Origin: Eggerthellaceae bacterium
Lineage (GTDB): Bacteria; Actinomycetota; Coriobacteriia; Coriobacteriales; Eggerthellaceae
Direction of reading: 5' to 3'
Assembly: GCA_009782615.1 (NCBI GenBank)
Contig: WRIS01000005.1
Coordinates: 1-64,000, forward strand
Length of the DNA stretch: 64,000 nt
Below the pieces are notes generated by a model that was given only the letters and a program-made list of their open reading frames with translations, ran no database searches and was not told where the DNA came from. Positions 61,410 to 64,000 of this stretch are shown in pieces. The translations under genes were made by a program, and so were the position numbers. Each line of letters begins with the position of its first letter. The first letter of the stretch is position 1.

Positions 61410-63068
61410 CTAGACTATTTCTACGTCAGAAAGGGCAGCAACGCGGTTAGGACCGAAGAAGAAGTTTTGCACCTTTTCTGAGCAGACGTCATGGTGGCAG
61501 TAGAACATGACTGGAGCCACAACAGCGTCTTCGCCAAGGATGTCGTCAACTTCTTGATACAGCTTGATGCGCGCGGCATCGTCGGTGATTGAGCGAGCTT
61601 CGATAATCTTTTCGTCAACGTCTTTGTTCGAGTATTGTGAGCGGTTGTCGCCTGTGTCGGTGTAGAACAAAGGATACAAGAAGTTGTCCATAATCGGATA
61701 GTCGGCAATCCAACCCAAACGACCAAGTTGATATTCGCCGTTTTGCAAAGCGGTAAGATAGGTCGCCCATTCCATGGTATCAAGTTCAGCCTTGACGCCG
61801 ATAGCTTCAAGGTCGGCTTGGACCATTTGCATGATTTCTTCGTGCCCGCCACCTGAATTGCAGGAAAGTTTGATGGTGGGAAGACCTGCTCCGCCAGGGT
61901 ATCCAGCATCAGCCAAGGCTTGCTTTGCGGCTTCGACGTCGTATTTGGCGTAGGGCCAAGCGTCGGGGCGATGCCCGTCGATTCCTGGAGGAACGATACC
62001 TGTGCCAGGGATACGAGTTCCCTCAAAGATGGTGTCGCAAATTGCTTGCCTGTTAACAGCCATGCTGACAGCCTTGCGAATGTCTTTGTTCGAGAAGAGT
62101 TCATCTTTGTGGTTCATAATGAAGTAATAGGTTGAAGATTCGGCACCCATGAGGGTCTGTGCTCCTGGATTGGAAGTATAGCCATCAACAGAATTGCCAT
62201 AGGTTTCTTTGGTTGATTCGATTTGACCTGTTGAAATCATGGAAAGGTCGAGGTTTCCTGCCTGGAACTCAAGGAAAGCGGTTTCAGGAGACTCAAAAAT
62301 CATAAAGTCGCAGCCGTCAACGTTCGGCACTTTGCCGTGATAGCCATCGAAGCGCTTCGTGCGAATGTACTGGTCATCTTCCCAGACGCCATCCATCATG
62401 AAAGGACCGTTGCCGATTGGCGCGCGAGAAAACGTTGCAAAATCGTCAGCGGCGCCGCCCGAAGGAACAGGACCGAGTGCGGGATGCGATGCTACGTAGA
62501 TAAAGTCGGCGAAAGGCTCGACTAAGGTTACTTCGAAGGTAAGTTCGTCAAGAGCCTTGAGACCTTCAAGTTCGGTGACTTTGCCTTCCAGCATGTCATC
62601 GTAGCCTACGACTTTGTCGATGTGGTAGGAAATGACCGAAGGTTCATCGGTGGTAGCAGGGTTGCACGTACGTTCCCAAGAAAACTTGAAGTCTGCTGCC
62701 GTGACGGGGTCGCCATTGTGGAATGTTGCGCCTTCGCGCAGTTTGAACGTGAAAACGGTTGCGTCGTCAGAAATCTCCCAGCTTTCTGCCGCTGCAGGAA
62801 TCAGTTCTTGAGTGCGATAGTCAAACTTGGTGAGTGAGTCGAAAAGGTTTGCCGAAACTGCGGTGCCTTCGGACTCTTGCAGGTCAAACGGATCGATACA
62901 TGCTGGTTGGTTAATGTAGTAACGGACAGTTCCTCCACGAGAAGAACCCCCCCCTCCGCCGACGCAACCCGACAGAGCAGAAGCGGCAAGCGCTGAAGCG
63001 CCGACAACTGCTGTGCCTTTGATAAAGGTACGCCTATCTAACTTGAGTTTTGTTTCTTCGTTGTGCAT
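61410..63068 (-). CDS. oppA: Oligopeptide-binding lipoprotein OppA
   Basis: This protein has 552 residues from ATG 63068, five bases after GGAGG; a TTG one codon earlier is too close to the RBS. The N-terminus has a twin-arginine-like RRTFIKG, a hydrophobic stretch and lipobox ALSGC followed by GGGGG. It is thus a lipid-anchored (possibly Tat-exported) SBP_bac_5 protein. Family segments are YINQPACIDPFDLQ, AESWEISDDATVFTFKLREGATF, FKFSWERT and RKAVSMAVNRQAICD. It delivers peptides to OppBCDF. The 319 bases upstream carry its promoter. Confidence 0.95.
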   Translation of the reverse strand: MHNEETKLKLDRRTFIKGTAVVGASALAASALSGCVGGGGGSSRGGTVRYYINQPACIDPFDLQESEGTAVSANLFDSLTKFDYRTQELIPAAAESWEISDDATVFTFKLREGATFHNGDPVTAADFKFSWERTCNPATTDEPSVISYHIDKVVGYDDMLEGKVTELEGLKALDELTFEVTLVEPFADFIYVASHPALGPVPSGGAADDFATFSRAPIGNGPFMMDGVWEDDQYIRTKRFDGYHGKVPNVDGCDFMIFESPETAFLEFQAGNLDLSMISTGQIESTKETYGNSVDGYTSNPGAQTLMGAESSTYYFIMNHKDELFSNKDIRKAVSMAVNRQAICDTIFEGTRIPGTGIVPPGIDGHRPDAWPYAKYDVEAAKQALADAGYPGGAGLPTIKLSCNSGGGHEEIMQMVQADLEAIGVKAELDTMEWATYLTALQNGEYQLGRLGWIADYPIMDNFLYPLFYTDTGDNRSQYSNKDVDEKIIEARSITDDAARIKLYQEVDDILGEDAVVAPVMFYCHHDVCSEKVQNFFFGPNRVAALSDVEIV

Positions 63069-63071
63069 CAA

Positions 63072-63390
63072 TACCTCCTAAATACTGTGCCTAACTACGG
63101 TGCGAGTCGCACCAGTTGTGGCGCTTTTCGCACGTCCCCTCTTTTCATCTTATGCACAATGCAATAAAAAATTGAAAAGAACTAACACTTAATTATAAAG
63201 GAATTCATTCGGAAAATATAGTTTTGATGGATTTTTTATTCCAATTTGGTGTTACAACTGGGACTACGTCGGCAACATTTAGGAGCGTTGTTGGGAATAC
63301 CGTCGGAGAAGGGAAATTTGGCGTAGTTTTGAGTTCAGCTATGCGGGAAGTTGGTGGCTTGAGTGCGGAGTCGGGCTTTAGGGCTGCGGC
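63072..63390. other. Intergenic region upstream of oppA with a possible 55-codon ORF
   Basis: The AT-rich segment 63160-63240 probably holds the oppA promoter. On the + strand an open frame runs from ATG 63227 to TAG 63394 (MDFLFQFGVTTGTTSATFR...), 55 codons with no good RBS, overlapping the MFS stop. It is more likely chance than a gene. No terminator or RNA gene is apparent. Confidence 0.3.
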
Positions 63391-64000
63391 TTAGCTATCG
63401 GAGAGGCTGTTCGCCGAATCGTTTGTCAGACTGTTCGCCGAATTGGTCGTCAGCTTGAACATTCTGTATAGGAAAAATATCGACAGAACCCCAACACAGG
63501 CGATACAGGCGGAAGCAAGAAGCCCAAACGTGCTAACGAGAACACCAAAAAGGCTGTTGCCTAGGGGGATTGCGGTAAGGCTTGCCATTCTGTTGAGAGA
63601 CATCACCCGTCCCAATTTTTTGTCGGGAACGCGCTGCTGGATGATGGTGTTTGAAGCTATGCTGAAAAGCCCTATGAGAGCGGAAATACAGCAGCAACCT
63701 GCTAGTGTGATGATGAGGGGGGTCAGTTTGCCCACTGCAGGAGCGATGAGAATTGAAACTGCGATGAATCCCAAGGAAAGGGCAACGGCAATCGAAAAAT
63801 ATTTCACGTAGGTGCCCGCCCGTTGATTGGTGTAGAACTTTCCTGCAAGAAGGGCAACGATGATGCTCAAGCCCGATTGCAGCGCGGTGAATATTCCGTA
63901 ATTGATGGCGCTTAGTTCGAGCGTTCCCCGAACAAAGAAGAGAAGCACCAAATCGAACACGGGAACGTTGAAGAAATTCAAAATGAAGGGGGCGACTACG
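63391..64000 (-). CDS. MFS transporter, C-terminal part (cut by window edge)
   Basis: The frame is open to the last base (…VVAPFILNFFNVPVF), so only the C-terminal 200 or so residues of the protein are here. They contain about six helices. The loop RVPDKKLGRVMSLNRMASLTAIPLG (partial: QQRVPDKKLGRVMSL) is typical of the DHA3/macrolide-efflux group of the major facilitator superfamily. The tail is Asn/Ser-rich with a repeated NSANSL. Substrate and start are unknown. Confidence 0.85.
   Translation of the reverse strand, partial: VVAPFILNFFNVPVFDLVLLFFVRGTLELSAINYGIFTALQSGLSIIVALLAGKFYTNQRAGTYVKYFSIAVALSLGFIAVSILIAPAVGKLTPLIITLAGCCCISALIGLFSIASNTIIQQRVPDKKLGRVMSLNRMASLTAIPLGNSLFGVLVSTFGLLASACIACVGVLSIFFLYRMFKLTTNSANSLTNDSANSLSDS

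Overview
The window reads as a chromosomal segment of an anaerobic or microaerophilic actinobacterium, most likely class Coriobacteriia and close to the Eggerthella group. This placement is inferred from gene content and not from a marker gene. The evidence is a menaquinone pathway, a Tat-exported molybdopterin oxidoreductase with a TorD-type chaperone, a LuxR regulator with a many-helix membrane domain, VanW-family wall proteins, ECF vitamin transporters and GC content of roughly one half by eye. Every gene looks like an intact single-copy locus, except for CDSs cut at both window edges. I see no rRNA, tRNA, CRISPR array, insertion sequence or prophage.

Region by region: (a) 1-7090, + strand, is a surface-structure operon. 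A secreted pilin-like protein cut by the window edge is followed by five SipW/TasA-type (camelysin-like) exported proteins. The last gene encodes a polyproline-stalked protein ending in a VPKTGD sortase signal, a membrane helix and a basic tail. (b) 7127-11284, - strand, holds a flavin-family enzyme and an ECF transporter module (EcfT, two ATPases, RibU-type S component) behind an FMN riboswitch with a clear terminator. (c) 11469-20683 holds a VanW wall protein, an amidohydrolase, a solitary serine recombinase, a DUF4430 lipoprotein, a QueT transporter with a structured leader, a glycosyltransferase, a TSUP exporter and a convergent LytS/LytR-type pair. (d) 21015-29488 holds glucose-6-phosphate isomerase, the hydrogenase maturation genes hypF-hypC-hypD and cytochrome bd oxidase cydAB. 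(e) 29489-29991 is a gene-free stretch with a perfect 16-bp ParB-binding (parS) sequence inside a cluster of palindromic repeats. (f) 29992-39813 holds exonuclease III, GTP cyclohydrolase I, an ACT-domain protein and a menaquinone operon (menF-menD-menH-menB) that ends in an unusual menE-menC fusion. (g) 39906-46825 is an anaerobic respiration island: a membrane LuxR regulator converging on napH-like, napG-like, torD-like, dmsB-like and dmsA-like genes. (h) 47093-56012 holds an ABC exporter with a YxeA-like protein, a large MacB/FtsX-type ABC protein, HtpG and a DUF1015 protein. (i) 56188-64000, - strand, holds a second VanW protein, a complete oligopeptide ABC transporter (oppA-B-C-D-F order) with an intergenic terminator after oppA, and a partial MFS transporter.

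The genes fit together as follows. Menaquinol made by region (f) would feed two alternative sinks in the window: cytochrome bd (oxygen) and the molybdopterin reductase, reached through the NapGH-type quinol dehydrogenase. RibU supplies flavin and is switched by FMN. The least explained system is the TasA-like/sortase-anchored array at the left end. Its members share a set of motifs that also occurs in the sortase-anchored protein, which suggests a wall-anchored heteropolymeric fibre.
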